Source: Xiphophorus maculatus
Lineage: Eukaryota; Chordata; Actinopteri; Cyprinodontiformes; Poeciliidae
NCBI RefSeq assembly: GCF_002775205.1
Contig: NC_036456.1
Coordinates: forward strand, 23,246,968-23,310,967
DNA: 64,000 bases
Direction: 5' to 3'
Part shown: piece after piece, positions 1 through 13,200 of the stretch
How the letters are laid out: the number at the start of each line of letters is the position of its first letter
How positions within the stretch are numbered: position 1 is the first letter of the stretch
Notes under the pieces: generated by a model
Told to the model about the DNA's origin: nothing
Seen by the model: only the letters and a program-made list of their open reading frames with translations
The model's database searches: none
Program-made: the position numbers and the translations under genes

Positions 1-243
1 CATTTTAAAATCTGGGGCATCATATAAACTTCAACAGCGGCTTCAGGAGACATTAAAAATAATCAAAATTAAATAAAAATCTAATTAATTCCACCTTCAT
101 TTAGTGCTCTGAGCTCCTGCAGCATCATGAAATGTTTCCCGTCTGAGACCAGATAAACTCCAGGAGGAATCTTCCTGTTTTCTGTCCGGCTGTCAGCGGG
201 ACGGATTCCTGCACATCTCTGTGGCGTTTGTCAGGCGGCAGCG

Positions 244-350
244 CCGATAAAGAGAGGAGATGATGTTTATTGATCCCTGAGGGTGAAAACTGGGTCACTG
301 CAGCAGAGCAGGAAGCAAAAACATAAAAATAAAAAGCACAGCAGCACGAA
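244..350 (-). repeat. LINE 3'-end remnant, reverse orientation
   Basis: Read on the minus strand the segment gives the CAGGGATCAATAAA-type tail that ends many fish LINE copies. Similar tails lie at about 20,080-20,105, 35,195-35,222 and 57,785-57,838 on the plus strand. Only the tail is recognisable, so the clade is not assigned. Confidence 0.4.
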
Positions 351-774
351 CCATCCTGCTCCTTCTGCTCTGCGTGACTTTAGATTTTATTCTGTTTGCT
401 AAATTATTCATCCCTCTGGAGCCACACGGTGTCTTTACTGGGTTTTATGGGATAAACCAACACAAACTGGTGTATATTTTTACTGTGAAGTAAAATAGTT
501 TCATTTTTATTTTACAAATAAAAATCTGAAAAGTTCAGCAGACACGTGTAACGTTCTCTGTGTAGGAGCAGAGATTCGTCTAAAAGTTACAAGATAGTTT
601 ACAACAAAGCATATTCATGTGTTGGAATGGTCTAGTCAAAGTCCAGACCTACAGTAGACCCCCGGTACTCGCAGGAGTTAGGAGCCACAGCCAACCTGCC
701 TTCTAAAATGCAGATATTTAATTAATATTTTAACAGTTCAAACATCAAACATTCATTAATATACATTAATACTC

Positions 775-1195
775 ACCGTGGAAACGGGCTGGTAATAAAT
801 CAATAACAATATCTACTGCAATAAACATCTGATCGATTAAAATATAAAATATTCAATAGTTTCACTGAACTGAGATGTAGGCAGAGAAAAGACGGCTAGC
901 TAAAACACATTGATGGACTTTACAAACTCACTCGCTCTTTGGTTGCCTAGCAACAGCCTGATGAGTGAGTTGTGGTTGCCTAGCAACAACCTGTTGAGTA
1001 ACATGCGCAGCAGCAGTTTAAGGTTTCACCACTGTGCCTTAAAACTGCTTAGAAATAAAAAACATGAAGTGAATAGATAGAATAGAAAATGTCACGCCAC
1101 CATTTTGGAAATATTTCAGATATTTAAAACTAAAAACTAATCAATAATGATCAATATTGATTCAAATGAAACACTTATATTGTGATACATTTTTC
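775..1195 (+). repeat. Dispersed repeat family A, copy 1
   Basis: This copy shares an ordered series of blocks with 2,385-2,765 (same strand) and about 31,840-32,200 (opposite strand): an ATAAATCAATAAC block, a TTCACTGAACT block, two GTTGCCTAGCAAC-like palindromes, a GAGTAGCAGTTTAAG-like block and a TATTTCAGATATTTAAAAC block. The palindromes in this copy are at 942-954 and 975-987. No coding capacity is seen. It is probably a non-autonomous element. Confidence 0.65.
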
Positions 1196-2134
1196 AACCC
1201 TAAAGGAAACTGTCTTAGCAGCACAACAGAAACTAACATTAACATCTCCCATGTTTCAGATCTTTGGGGTTCAGCCAATCAACAGGAAGGAAACGAATGC
1301 CGCTCCTGGATTGGCTGCTTCGCCAACGCCAGATAATACTGTGTCAAATAGCAGTGACACAATGGTATTTGGGAAGTTGGTATTCCAACATCCCAATCTA
1401 CAGTTTTTATTACATGAGAAACATAATAAAAATTTTCTGATTTAGTTAAATTTATTTGAATCCTGAAACGGGAAAATTCAGTAGAAAAATTGGGACTTGA
1501 AACTGATGTTTCCAGATGTTTTCTTCTGAACATCTGATTTCAGCAAAATAATTGATAAAACTTCATTTTCTAGGCGTCTAAAGAGACTTCCTGTGTGTGA
1601 ATCTCTACAAACTTTGTCTTCATGAGGGCTGAATGCTTCTGCACGCCAAAACTTTATGGATTTTTATTTGCTAAAAATGTTGAAATCCATAATTTTTATT
1701 CTGCTTTACATTACTTTGTGTTGGTCTGAGAGATAAAACACTCTTAATCTTTTAAGAGATTAAAGCCTCTTAAAAGGACTTATTTTAGTGTGAGACATCA
1801 AAGAGTATTGTCTAAATGTTCATTTTTAAGGTGGTAATCATAATAGTTGACATTTTTCTCTTTATTAACTTAGATTTTAAAGAGAAACTTGTAACTTTGA
1901 ATCATAATAAACATTTTTATTGCTTTCAAAAGCAGAGGAAATCCCACTGATCAGTTCAAGGATCTGGCTTGATGTTTGAGATGAAAGAAAATCAAAGCTT
2001 GAATCAGATGCTTGCAGTGAGGTGAGATGATGCCTGAAATAGATCAGGGAATCGACAGAAGGCATTATGGGAAAGCGGCTGGCAGCACGAGACATCGCCG
2101 ACTGGTGGCTCTGGAAGCTGATTGGTCGTCTCTT

Positions 2135-2159
2135 TGATGATGATGATGATGATGATGAT
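2135..2159. repeat. (GAT)n microsatellite
   Basis: About eight uninterrupted GAT units. Confidence 0.9.
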
Positions 2160-2384
2160 CCCTGCAGATGTTGGCCGCTGTGATCTGATTCGCTAAAATG
2201 CTTTATTCATGTTTCACACACCGAGCGCAGAGAGCCGTACGGCTGGCTCATGATTATCCTGATTAAAAACTTGACACCACATTACGTCCTCCATCTTTAA
2301 CAGGTAATTACAGGTAAAAAAAAACATTTATTTATAAACTAAAACAAGAGCTGGAGCTGCAAGTTAGCTAAACATTAGCTCTTT

Positions 2385-2765
2385 TATGACTGGACAATAA
2401 ATCAATAACATTATCGCAATAGATGCAAGATCAATATCATTCGATAAGATGCCTGATGGAGTATTCACTGAACTCTGACCCAGAACCGCACAGCATTCTG
2501 GGAGATGACCACAGACTAGAATCAACAAACTAACTCGTTCTTTGGTTACCTAGCAACTAACTCATTCTTTGGTTACCTAGCAACAACTTGTTGAGTAGCA
2601 GTTTAAAGTTCCGCCATTTTGACTCACAACTGCTCAAAAATTAAAAATAAACTGTGTGGAGAGAAAACTGGATGAAACAGGAAACGTCACATCAACAGCT
2701 GGTCAGTATTTCAGATATTTAAAACAAAAAATCAATAATTATTGATATGGATCGATATTTCCAGT
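2385..2765 (+). repeat. Dispersed repeat family A, copy 2
   Basis: Same block order as copy 1. The two palindromes read GTTACCTAGCAAC at 2,545-2,557 and 2,572-2,584. It ends with the same TCAGATATTTAAAAC block and an AT-rich tail. Confidence 0.65.
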
Positions 2766-2889
2766 TCTTTTAATACGAGTTTCTACAAGGTTTTGTTGGA
2801 CTCCTACTGGGATATTTTTGTTTGTTTTTGTAGTTTTGGTCAATTTCCAGACTTTTGCTATTAGTTCCCTAATTAAAATAAAAAACATT

Positions 2890-3035
2890 ACCAGAATTAG
2901 CTAGTTACATTTACTTAAAAAACGTTTTTGGGAAAAAATAACTTTTAGGAGAATTTTTATTATGTTTTACTTTATACTTTTACTTTAGCAACTAACTGTA
3001 TTATGAAGCAATGCTACTTTTGAGTAACATTTTGG
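2890..3035 (-). repeat. Dispersed repeat family C, diverged copy
   Basis: The segment carries the GTTACATTTACTT and TACTTTTGAGTAAC-type blocks also present at 15,775-15,910, 18,017-18,190 and 47,465-47,575. This pattern of alternating ACTTGAGTAA and AAGTA words is common in fish interspersed DNA. This copy is the most diverged. Confidence 0.4.
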
Positions 3036-4592
3036 AAAAATGTTTCCTTTAGCCAGAGTTTAACCTGACCCCTGACCTCTGACCCCAGAACCTGACCCAG
3101 TTCCACCGGTTCTGTCTGGAGGAATGGGCCAGAACTCCAGTAAACTGCAGTGAGAAATTTGTGGAAGGAAATCCAGAATAAACATTTTAATCATTTTAAC
3201 AGCAATAGGATCATTTATGGATTTGGCATTTTAATTTTAATTCTCAGTGTAACGTTAAAGGTTTTTTAATATTAGTGTTTGTCCAATAAGAACTGAGCTG
3301 TTCGGTGTTTTCCTTCCTTTTTACATCAATGGATTCGTTTGTGCTGGAATCCGAACACAGCGGAGGAATCTGAAAACTAAAACTAAAATGTAGGCCACGT
3401 CCCGGCATGGCAGCGTTTCCTCACGCAGCCCAGAGCAGAGCGGCGGCATCAACCGCGTTGGCGACGGCGACGGAGCGGGAAACGAGACACCGGCGACCCG
3501 AATGAAACCCGAGAGCGAGAACAGATCGATGTCCAGGTGTAGAAACGCAGAAGAAGCACAAAGAACCACGAGGAAATGAGGTCAAATCTAGAAATCTAGA
3601 TTTTTACTTCCAATTCAGTTTTCTTTACATATGAAATGACTGAAACAATTAACTATGATTAATCTGATTATTGAAATAATTTGCTGAAAGAACAACATAT
3701 TCAAAGTCGTAATTAAGTCAAAACTGTGCAAAAAATTATATGCATTTAATATTTAAGTAAAAAAAAATCATTGTCTGTAAATATGTTCAACCCAGAACTT
3801 AACCTGGTGCAAATTCTGCAAAAATTTCGTATTAAGTTTACATTTTTTGGATCAGCAGATTACTAATCTGCTGACCCAAAAATGAATCACCGTCTTACTG
3901 AAATAAGGAATTATGCATCTTTTAACATATTTCTAATATTGTAGAAAACGGTTGAAGTGGTTCATTAATTTATTTTTATCCCATTAATGGAAAGAGTAAT
4001 TTATTAATAAAAATCTATTTGTGTCGGTTTTAGCTGTGGGAACACAGACGCTATAAACAAAAACACTTATTTAATACTTATTTACACTTATTTCTTTGAC
4101 ACACTACGTGTATTATGAGATTTATATATATATATTTATATATATATTAATATCTTTTTTTATCTGGTCACTGTTTAAAAAGGAAAGTAGAAAAAAAACT
4201 CTTGAAGCTACATATTTGGACAAATTTAGTTTATATAAGTAAAATGCAGAATATTGTTATTGAGGTATTTAAAGAAATATAACCTGAAATAACGTTTTGC
4301 TAATATTGCCCATCCATCATTCAGACTCAAAATGATTAACTTTATAAACAATAATTAAACTAAATCCAGTAATTTTATTCAGATTTTAAGTAAATTGATC
4401 CAAAGTCTAAAAAATTACACTACATTCTGTCTATTATTTGTTCAATTTATGTTTTTAAGCTCATTTTTTCTTAAAAAATTGACATTTAGATTAAAGGAGA
4501 ATTAAATATGACATTTATAATTGGACATAAAGGGCGTAAACAACGTAAATGTGTTTAATTCTCCTTCTGTTCCTGCCGGCTCCGTGGACCGT

Positions 4593-4606
4593 GTTGTCAT
4601 GGCAAC
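4593..4606. promoter_or_regulatory. RFX X-box-like palindrome
   Basis: GTTGTCATGGCAAC fits the RFX consensus of two RGYAAC half-sites in inverted orientation around a short spacer. It lies in a GC-richer part of sh3gl2 intron 1. Function is inferred from motif match only. Confidence 0.35.
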
Positions 4607-4640
4607 CACACGCGTGTCGGCAGAGAGCAGGCGTGATGCC

Positions 4641-4641
<1 letters not shown>

Positions 4642-4675
<34 letters not shown>
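4642..4675. repeat. (CA)n microsatellite
   Basis: Uninterrupted CA run in sh3gl2 intron 1. Confidence 0.95.
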
Positions 4676-4679
<4 letters not shown>

Positions 4680-7389
4680 TTTTGGCTCGTTCTGTAGCTC
4701 AATAATTAATCATCCTTGAGGGCATCGCTCGTGACGGGGAGGCAGAGGAAGATCATTCCAGCTGAACCGTGACCTTTGACCTCGTCTCTGTGCGGCTCCG
4801 ACAGACGATGACGACTGTTTATGATGAACTCTTGCTAGGCGGAGGTTAAAGGTCACATCAGGAAGGAAGCTTACAGCTAATTTTTCTGTTTTTGTTATAA
4901 TATTTTAATAAAATAAACGGACCTGCTGTTAGCTTCACAGCTAGCTGTAGCAGTCCATCACATTATAACATAACGGCATTTATCATATTTATTTATCATG
5001 ACAAAATTGGATCATGGTATAAAATTTGATTTATTCACTCAAAATATTTAAAATAACGACAATTTACAAAAAAAACTGTCAATATTATTGGAAATTTTAA
5101 TTTTACAGTTTTCTCCACTGTTTTTTTCATTCAATAAGAAAATATGATTAAATGTCTTTGTGTGCAGCTTAGAGATATGAATCACATTCCTGAGGAAATT
5201 AATGTTTTCCAAGAGTATAATTTCTGTTTGTGTGTCTATGAATGCAGTTTCCTAAAAAATAAGTTAAAAAAAAAGTTTTTTAATCATAATTCTTATCGAT
5301 ATCACAGAAAATCGCAATAAAACCATCAACTTTTGTGCTGCTGCCACCTTCTGGATGAAATTATCCTGTTTGTGCAACATAATCATCACATCATGATTAT
5401 AAAATAATTACAAAGACTTTAACAGGTTAAAATTTTAACACCATTAATCAGTTTTTTGATATAAAATCTCCAGGCGTAATAAAACAAACTGTACAAAATT
5501 CAAACTTATTAACAAAAATCTAAACGTGTTCAAGATCAGCTGTAGCTGCGGGAAAATGAAAGCTACAAACCAAACGCTTATTTAATATTTATTTACACTT
5601 TGATTTATTTTGTACACAATAATGTAAATACATATATTTTGCATATATTTACAATTTTATGGTTGAACAACCTAAATAAAAGGTTACAAGCAATAAATAT
5701 ATTTGATCTCATGTCTATTTAGTCAATAATTTAGCAGAAAAAATTGGTTTTTGAATTGAAAACGTCTGTCAGTGTATTCTTATCGATTAAAATGCGTTTA
5801 GTTTCAGTTAATTAGTTACAGACCCTGACATTAACTCCACTAAAACGGTTTGTCTCTTCTTGGAGTCGGAGTCCGTTTGGTTCTGCGGATCAGAAACACG
5901 CAGCAGGAAAGTCCTGGTGCTGAAAACAGAGAAAACTGATCAATTGAACTAATTAAATCTTAACGACTGACTAACTAACGGCGCTGATGAGCCTCTGATC
6001 AGATCCGACTCTCTGATCAGTTGATGTTTTTGTTGGACATGTGAGGCGTTTTTGTCATGTGTTGGGAAAATCTTTGGTTGAACTCCATCATTCTGAACAA
6101 ACTGACCAAAAATAAGTGCTTTTATTTTTTGAACGTTAAATAGCTTCAGTTGATAAAACCAAACTTTCAGTCATAAAGTAAAGTTACTCAGTGAAACTGA
6201 CACAAAGCAGCGCCACTGTCTGGTCGAACTGGGACAGTTGTGTTCAGTTTGGTTTCTTAAAATAAAAATGAATTAATTCTTATTTTCATTTAGCAGTTGT
6301 TTGTTTTATGATCAAAATGTAAACTGTAAAAATGAAAAGTCTTAGTTGCTCCATAAGCTGCAGGATTTAGTTGTTTTTGTGTCAGATGTGTTTTTGATTT
6401 TACCGCCAGCGAGTCGTGACTCCAGCGCCGCTTTACGTCCGACTTCATGGTGTGAATAGTAATGAGGGCAGAAATGGATCCGGAGGCTTTGGGGTGTTTC
6501 TGTTGCATCGTTTCTTCTTCTCCTTTCACTTTAATCGACTCTATTAGCCACAGATAATTAATGTTTCAAACAGGAATCAGCTGCTGTGGCACATAAACAT
6601 TACCATTTTTACAATATAGACGTCATTCTCATATCATTCCTGTTGTTTATATTAGTTTTAATGCCTAAGAGAGGAAACAGCGCTCCCCCTCCTCCACTTG
6701 TTGCTGCTAGTTTCACATATTGAAGATATTTGAATCAACTTTGACAGAAGGAAGTTATATTCCACACAATAAGTACATTTTATTTCAGAAATCACATAGA
6801 AGTAGCAGGTATTTTTGTCCATGTTTGTATTTAATCACTGAAACTCAAACATTATTGAGTCAAACTATTCACAATTCACGCAAAAATCATCGGATTCCCA
6901 CCTTTTTGGCACTAATGCACATTATTGAGTTCATTGCAAATTTTCTGGAATCGGCTGACAAAAATCTGGGACGTTTCAAAAGTCAAAAAATGTCAGAGAA
7001 TTTGTTGCAAATAAGTTTTGGGATAATAAAACCGTAGAAAACGTTGCTGTAGGCTGCAGTGTCTGTTTAGTTTCAGTGAATCTGGTGTTTTCTGCAGGTT
7101 TTGAAGTTTTTTTCCTACATCCTGTAGTTGAAGCTGCGGTGAGCTGCAGCTGGTTTCCCCTCTGCTCTCATGTTTAGTTAATGCTGCAGCAGCTGCTGCA
7201 GTGCAGCTGGTCAGGATTCCTGCAGGAACCCAAAAAGGTCTCAGAGAAACTCTCACCAACCGGTTCTGCTGCCGTCAGTCGCCTCATTTCTGCCTCCTGG
7301 TTCAGGGTGAAATGTTTAGTTCGCGTTAATCCAGTTCCAGTTTGTTCGGCTAAAACGTCTGGCTCGTTTTGGGGAGGTGTGAATCCGCA

Positions 7390-7600
7390 AACCCCCAAAA
7401 AGCCGCTCCAAACGTTTTTTCAGAGGTTTTTGATTTGTTTCCTTCAGTGTTTCCTGGGTGGCGCCCCCACAGGCCAGGAGGGGAACAGGTTTTTCAACCT
7501 GTGTCAGTTGGATTGACACACAGCAGAGAGAAAGAAAACCACAGCAGCTGAAAATGACACAAATGTTGAAGTTTTGGTCTCAAATCAAACCAAGAATATC
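7390..7600 (+). repeat. Dispersed repeat family B, copy 1
   Basis: Shares with five other places a core of a TTTCCTTCAGTG-like block, a GGTGCAGCGCCCC-like block, an AGGAGGGGAACAGG block, TTTTTCAA and then CAGCAGCTGAAAATG. The other copies are at 12,690-13,200, 39,110-39,660, 45,285-45,660, 47,030-47,120 and 47,225-47,400. Short open frames overlap it in several copies but are not conserved as protein. Confidence 0.6.
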
Positions 7601-10600
7601 AAGACCCTCTTAGTTTCTGCTCCTCAGTCTCTTTATTTTTTCCATCTTTCCTATCATGTCTGGATTAAAGCCGCCTTCGGATCAATCTGATTGATCGGCT
7701 CTGGTTCTGATTACAGAGATAAAATCCTCCTTCATCAAAGATCTCTGCTTCTCCTCTCACAACCTGAAAGTCTCTCAGGATATTTCTTGAAGCTTTCAGT
7801 GAGAATTGAGTTTTCCGTTCCTGTCGCACGCCTCCACTCTGAACCCAGTTTAAACTGAGGGCGGATGACAGGATACCAGCTGAAGAGCTCCAACATTTAC
7901 ACGCTGCAGGAGATTAAAGAGGCTGTGGAGGAATAATCCTCAACACTTCAGAAACATTTTGACAATGTTTCATATTTTCATATAATCACATATAGCCAGC
8001 TTCAATAAGTGGATCCTAGGGTCAAAGAAAATATGGAAAACTGGAGAAAACATCCTGATTTTTTATTTTATTAAGGTAAAACAAAATAATTATTAAGTTT
8101 TTTAATCTTTAATGACGTACAGATTTCATTAAAAATGTAGGGCAATTAAAACAAAGGAAAAGAATCACAATAAACTAATTTTTGCATTTTTAATTGAATA
8201 GTTTTTATATTAACTTTTCTACTTTAGTAATTGTTCCTACTCTTTCATTAGTTCATAAATCTGTATTTTAAACCATCAGCCTGAGTGAAACGGTGAAGAA
8301 CTTTTATATATTTGTAGGGATTTGCAATATTAGTGATTTATTTTGATGATTTTTTATTCTTTAGAAATTCATCACGGGATGTTTTTCTTTAAAATGGGAA
8401 AGTTTTTAACTATTTTTGCCCTCCGTTCCCATGGAAACAGCATTATTTTTAATGCTAAACCTTATTTTTTTTATTTTTTACAGAGTGAAAACTTGTCCCT
8501 CATGTGTTCATGTAGACGATGATGTAGACGGCTTTGTGGAAAAACTGAAGTATTATTTCAGCTTCTGACCTGACCTCTGACCCCAAAGCGTGAAATAAAA
8601 CAACATTACATGTTTCTGATTGGCTAAGCGTCACATTTAACAGATTTAATGGTTTAATCTGTTTTAATAATGAAATGTAAATCTCTAAATGAACCAGATC
8701 TGATCTTTTCTTTCTATGATCTAAATCTAGCAGCCCATCATTTTTTGCCTCGTCTCTCGGTCACATTTCTTTTCTCCATCCTCTTCCAGCCTCTCAACCT
8801 CCTGCTGAGGATTTCCAAGAGAAAATAAATGGCAACCATTAATCATCACAGCTTATAGTCACACAGAATGTGTCACATTTCTGTAATAATTTACATAAAA
8901 CACTAAAATCCAGGATCAAAATGTTACATGAACGAAGTGGAGAAGGTCGATGTTTCTCTTTCTGTTCCTGGAGATTTTTATTGATGTTTTTAGTTCCACA
9001 TCATAAAACCTAAACCTTAAACCCTCCCTGCTTTCTCTTTGTCTAAACACTGAAACATTTCAGTGATTTACGGCCGAACCGCCTCTCTGGGTCGGGTCGT
9101 CACGTTTCCTCGGCTAATTAAAGCCGTTTCTGTTCGGGTTTCTGGTCGAGCGTCTAACCGACAGATGATGCACACGGATGATGCAAGCGTCCCTGCTGCC
9201 GCGGAAACAAACGGAGCAGGCGAAGGAATCGGCACCACAGGCAATAAAATCATTACAGGCGGGAAGGAAAAGACGAAGCAGCCAACATCAGTGGTGCATT
9301 TTTCTTTTATTCAGAAGAGAGCCAAAAAAATAAAATTGAAAACCCTTGAAGGCCAAAACATACAACAAACTACAAGGAAATTACACTCAGGTTGAGACAT
9401 TTTGTAGATTTATTTTTATTTAACCTCTTAAACCTCACATTAAAATATGTATATAAGCCAGCAGCAGCTTATTTGGATTCAGTGACAACAAGTAAAACAA
9501 AATAGGCAGAACTGAGCAGACTGAAATCCCATCATGTAAGAATGAGTTTGTGCAAAAACATGTGATGAACATTTATCCTAACCTGTCAAGGAAGCATAAT
9601 AGGTCACTTTTAAGAAGATTTTGAAAATGTGAAAATGTGACCCTAAATATAAAGGAGCCTGGAGGCCAGATGTGCTCCTTTCCTAAATTGATTGCGGCCG
9701 TAAGCAATCATTCAAAGTGCTGCTAACAGCCCCCAGACCACACTTTGACATCCCTTCTGTAGAAATATCATAAATCCGATTCAGTGTTGCAACAGGACAT
9801 AAAATGGACAAACTTTGGAGATAATCGTGGCATTTAGGATATAGGTCCAGTGATTTTTATTAAAAATGTTTCCACACCCAATAAACATAAATGAACCTGC
9901 AGTAATGGGGGCAATAGAAGAACAAGACCTTAAAATAAAGGCTTGGAAATCTAAAGTTTGCTGCTGACGCTGCAGTTTTGAGTTATAAAACATTCTGGAC
10001 CACAAGTTCAAACTTAAAATGCAGAAATGCATCTCATTAGGACGACTCTGGGCTCTGATCCAAAAGAATCCTGCACCAACGTTCGAACACTAATCAGTCG
10101 TTGGTCAAACTGTCCATCAGTCCTCTGGTATCTGCCGTCTAAGATGGAGTCTGGGGACTTTGGCAGGCTGATAAGATGAACTGACTCCGGCTGCCAAGTT
10201 CTCCGTCTCCTGATAGTCCAGTTCTCCTCTGGAGAGCAGGGGCCTCCATCTGCTGTCAGGGTGCCACGACCTCCGACATTTGTCACGGCAGCGTTGTAAT
10301 TAAGCTGATTTTCCTGCAGGCCTCGGCGGGGAGTGACTCAGCAGAAAGCGAGTGTGGATGTAAGACGAGAAATAAAAGGACAAGAGAGCCACAGAGGGAA
10401 GATGGAGGAGAAAAAACAGCAGAGGCAGCGAGAGTCCTGAATAACGGGAGAGAAACTGTGGAGGAGGAGGAGAGAAGCAGAACAGATGGGCCTGTTAAAG
10501 AGTCGGTTAACTTTTCATGTTCCTACAACTTTCTGCCATTTTATCACATTACAGCTGAGATTTAACCTTCTTGTGCGACGTAAATTAACTTTTTAGATTT

Positions 10601-12689
10601 GGCAAAAGAGTCAAAGCATGAAGTTTGCAATTGTGCAATTATGCGCACAAAGACAGTCAACCAGCTGTTTGTTGTGTTATGAGGAAGAGGAACTAATGCT
10701 AACCTTTCTACGTTGGTGTTAGGGGGTTTTGTGCTACACATTGTTTGGCCACCGTGCATTAGTCTTGGGTAGGTGGCTAACAAGCTGTAGAAGTTATCAT
10801 GTCTGTAAAATAAACAACCTACTGCAGACTTGTTAGCCCTCCGGCGAAAAAATCCAACTAATACCCAACAGAGACAACATTCCCATTTACTTAAGAGCTT
10901 CTAAAGTAGCTTTCTCTAGACTGCACCACTGAGAAAACTGTCATAAGACCAATTATGGATCATAAAGATGAATAATAGAGAAAAGAAATGTTTGCATTTC
11001 TTGTATTGGATGAAAAGAAATCTCCTTAGGATTCACTATTTTTGATTTAACTTGACTGTTAGTGACTTTTCAGGTCTGACCAACTGTTAGCTTAAGTTTG
11101 AGTTACTGCTAGCTTGATTCTTGACTCTGATAAGTAAGTTAGACATTAGCATTAGTTATGCATTAGTTATGCTAATGTCTAATGCTAGACATTAGCATAA
11201 CTCTGGTTTACTGTACATTTGACTCAACCACCAGCCTGGCTCTGATGAGTTGTTAGCTTGCCTCTAATTAGCGGTTTGCTCGACTTCTTGGTGACTAATT
11301 TCTGCCTAACTGTTCACATTGATGTGATTGTTGTCTGTTCTCTACTTTCTGCAGCTCATATCTTCTCTTTATCATCCAGGTTCCAAACAACTGAACCATC
11401 TGTTGTATAATATTGGCAGTAAAAACAGGTCAAACACACTTTAGATTTCCCTCAATAAAGGATGGCAAAGATGAAACTGCTGAGATAGATTGACTTATGT
11501 AAGAGTTTAACACACATACACACACACACACACACCTCACTGAGACCAGGCTGAGGTTTCCTCCCTAGCAGGCAAAAAAACACTCTGATAGGTTTGTCTT
11601 TGTGTTTGTTTCCTGGAAGCATAATAGAAAGCTTTCACATCCTCGTCTCTATGGTAACTGCATCCCCATCTGTCGGTCCTTCACACTTTTCGTTCCTGTC
11701 TTGGTCTCTCGTTGTTTTAATTTAAAATTTGACTTCTTTTTTATTCCGAGAAGCTCCTCAGTTTAAAAACGCCGTGGTTCCGTGTTTTTCTGTGACATAT
11801 TTCCCCCGTCGGAGCGGCTTTGAACGCATCGTCACTCACACCTGCACTCAGCTGTTCATGTTTGGCTGGTTTGTTTGATGGAGGCAGCTGCTTTAGATCC
11901 CAGACGCTCACATTCAGATATTTCACACTAGTTGAAATATCTGTGTACAGCTTTTGAATTTTGCTACATAAAATTCACTTCACATTCCAATAATTCCAGT
12001 TAACAATTAGGCTTTATTTGATTGATGCCACTGTAAAACCAGACAGTATAATCTCCCTCCTGCAGGAATCCCAGGATGCCTGGACGGGTTACTGATTTAT
12101 AACTCCTAAAATCCAGCTGGCTACAGTTTTTTCCCATCCCTCCATCGATATATAAATATTTTGTTCTGCTAATTAGCCTCATTACAGTAATTTATGGGCC
12201 GGGTCATGGTGCTGCTGGCGCCATGTGAGGCCTTTATGTGTTTGTTTACCAACGTATTGGTGTGAGTGTGTGTGAATGGAGCGTGGGCGGCTGATGGCCC
12301 ACTCTGCTCCTCCATGGCTGCAACCTGAGGCGATGAGAGCGAATAATGTCGCTCTGCAGCTTCCTGCTCCCACAGTGACCCAAGAGGCCTGAACCAGCTG
12401 CCTCACTGGTGCCATTATGTAACCTTTAGATGTGAATTAAACCGCTTTTCAACACTTAAAGTGGATTCTGTTAGCTTAGAAAACTAATTAAATGGACTAT
12501 TTTATTTATATTTGTTATTATGTAGGTTTTATATGCTTGATTTGTTGGTTCATTTGTTGGCCAAAATAGTCAACTCCATGATTCTACTCTACTTTCTGAC
12601 TTTATCAAACTTTTCTTTACAATATTGCTTTAGTTCATCGAGGTTAGCAGAGATTTGTGTTTTCACACTTTATAGTTCGATATGTTTGG

Positions 12690-13200
12690 TTTGATTTGGG
12701 ACCAGAACTCCAACATCTGTTACATTTTCAGCTGATGTGGTTCTGTGAGTCAAACAAGCCAAACCTTTTGAAAAACCTGTTCCCCTCCTCGCCTGTGGGG
12801 GCGCTGCACCAAGAACCACCAAAGGAAATGATACAGAAACCTCTGGAAAAAAAACCACTTTCTTCTTCACAAAGTCAGATTTTATCAGTTGTTAGATAAA
12901 TGTTTTTGTCTTTGGCAAAAAATCAAGTGCTAGCGCTAGTCGCGCTAGCACTAGAGTCTAGACTGTCGCATTTGTTTTGGTTGTATTTACCCAGAATGCC
13001 CTGCGCTGTAGTCCACTTCCTGCTTTTGGCGCGGTCTCCATTCTGCTTGTATACATTCGGCCCGTGTCAAAGTTCACTTCAACCGAACTGAGGCCGAGGT
13101 TTGTAGGTTCGCTTTTTGTTCACATCTCCCCAAACAAACTAAACTTTCTATACAAACGAACCAGTCTGACCAGCGGCCACCATTTTGTTTTACAGCTTGT
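12690..13200 (-). repeat. Dispersed repeat family B, copy 2 (longest)
   Basis: Reverse-orientation copy containing the family core (about 12,720-12,870), then a CCCAGAATGCCCTGCGC block with the CACTTCCTG block that also occurs in the copies at 39,290 and 45,310. An internal palindrome AGTGCTAGCG / CGCTAGCACT sits at 12,926-12,935 and 12,943-12,952. Confidence 0.6.

Noticed and set aside
7181-7551. Overlapping open frames on both strands near 7.2-7.5 kb
   Set aside because: They run into repeat family B, and the protein is not conserved between copies.
9063-9395. 110-residue frame in a GC-richer island of sh3gl2 intron 1
   Set aside because: No recognisable domain and no matching splice sites. 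The opposite strand is also open, as expected from composition.
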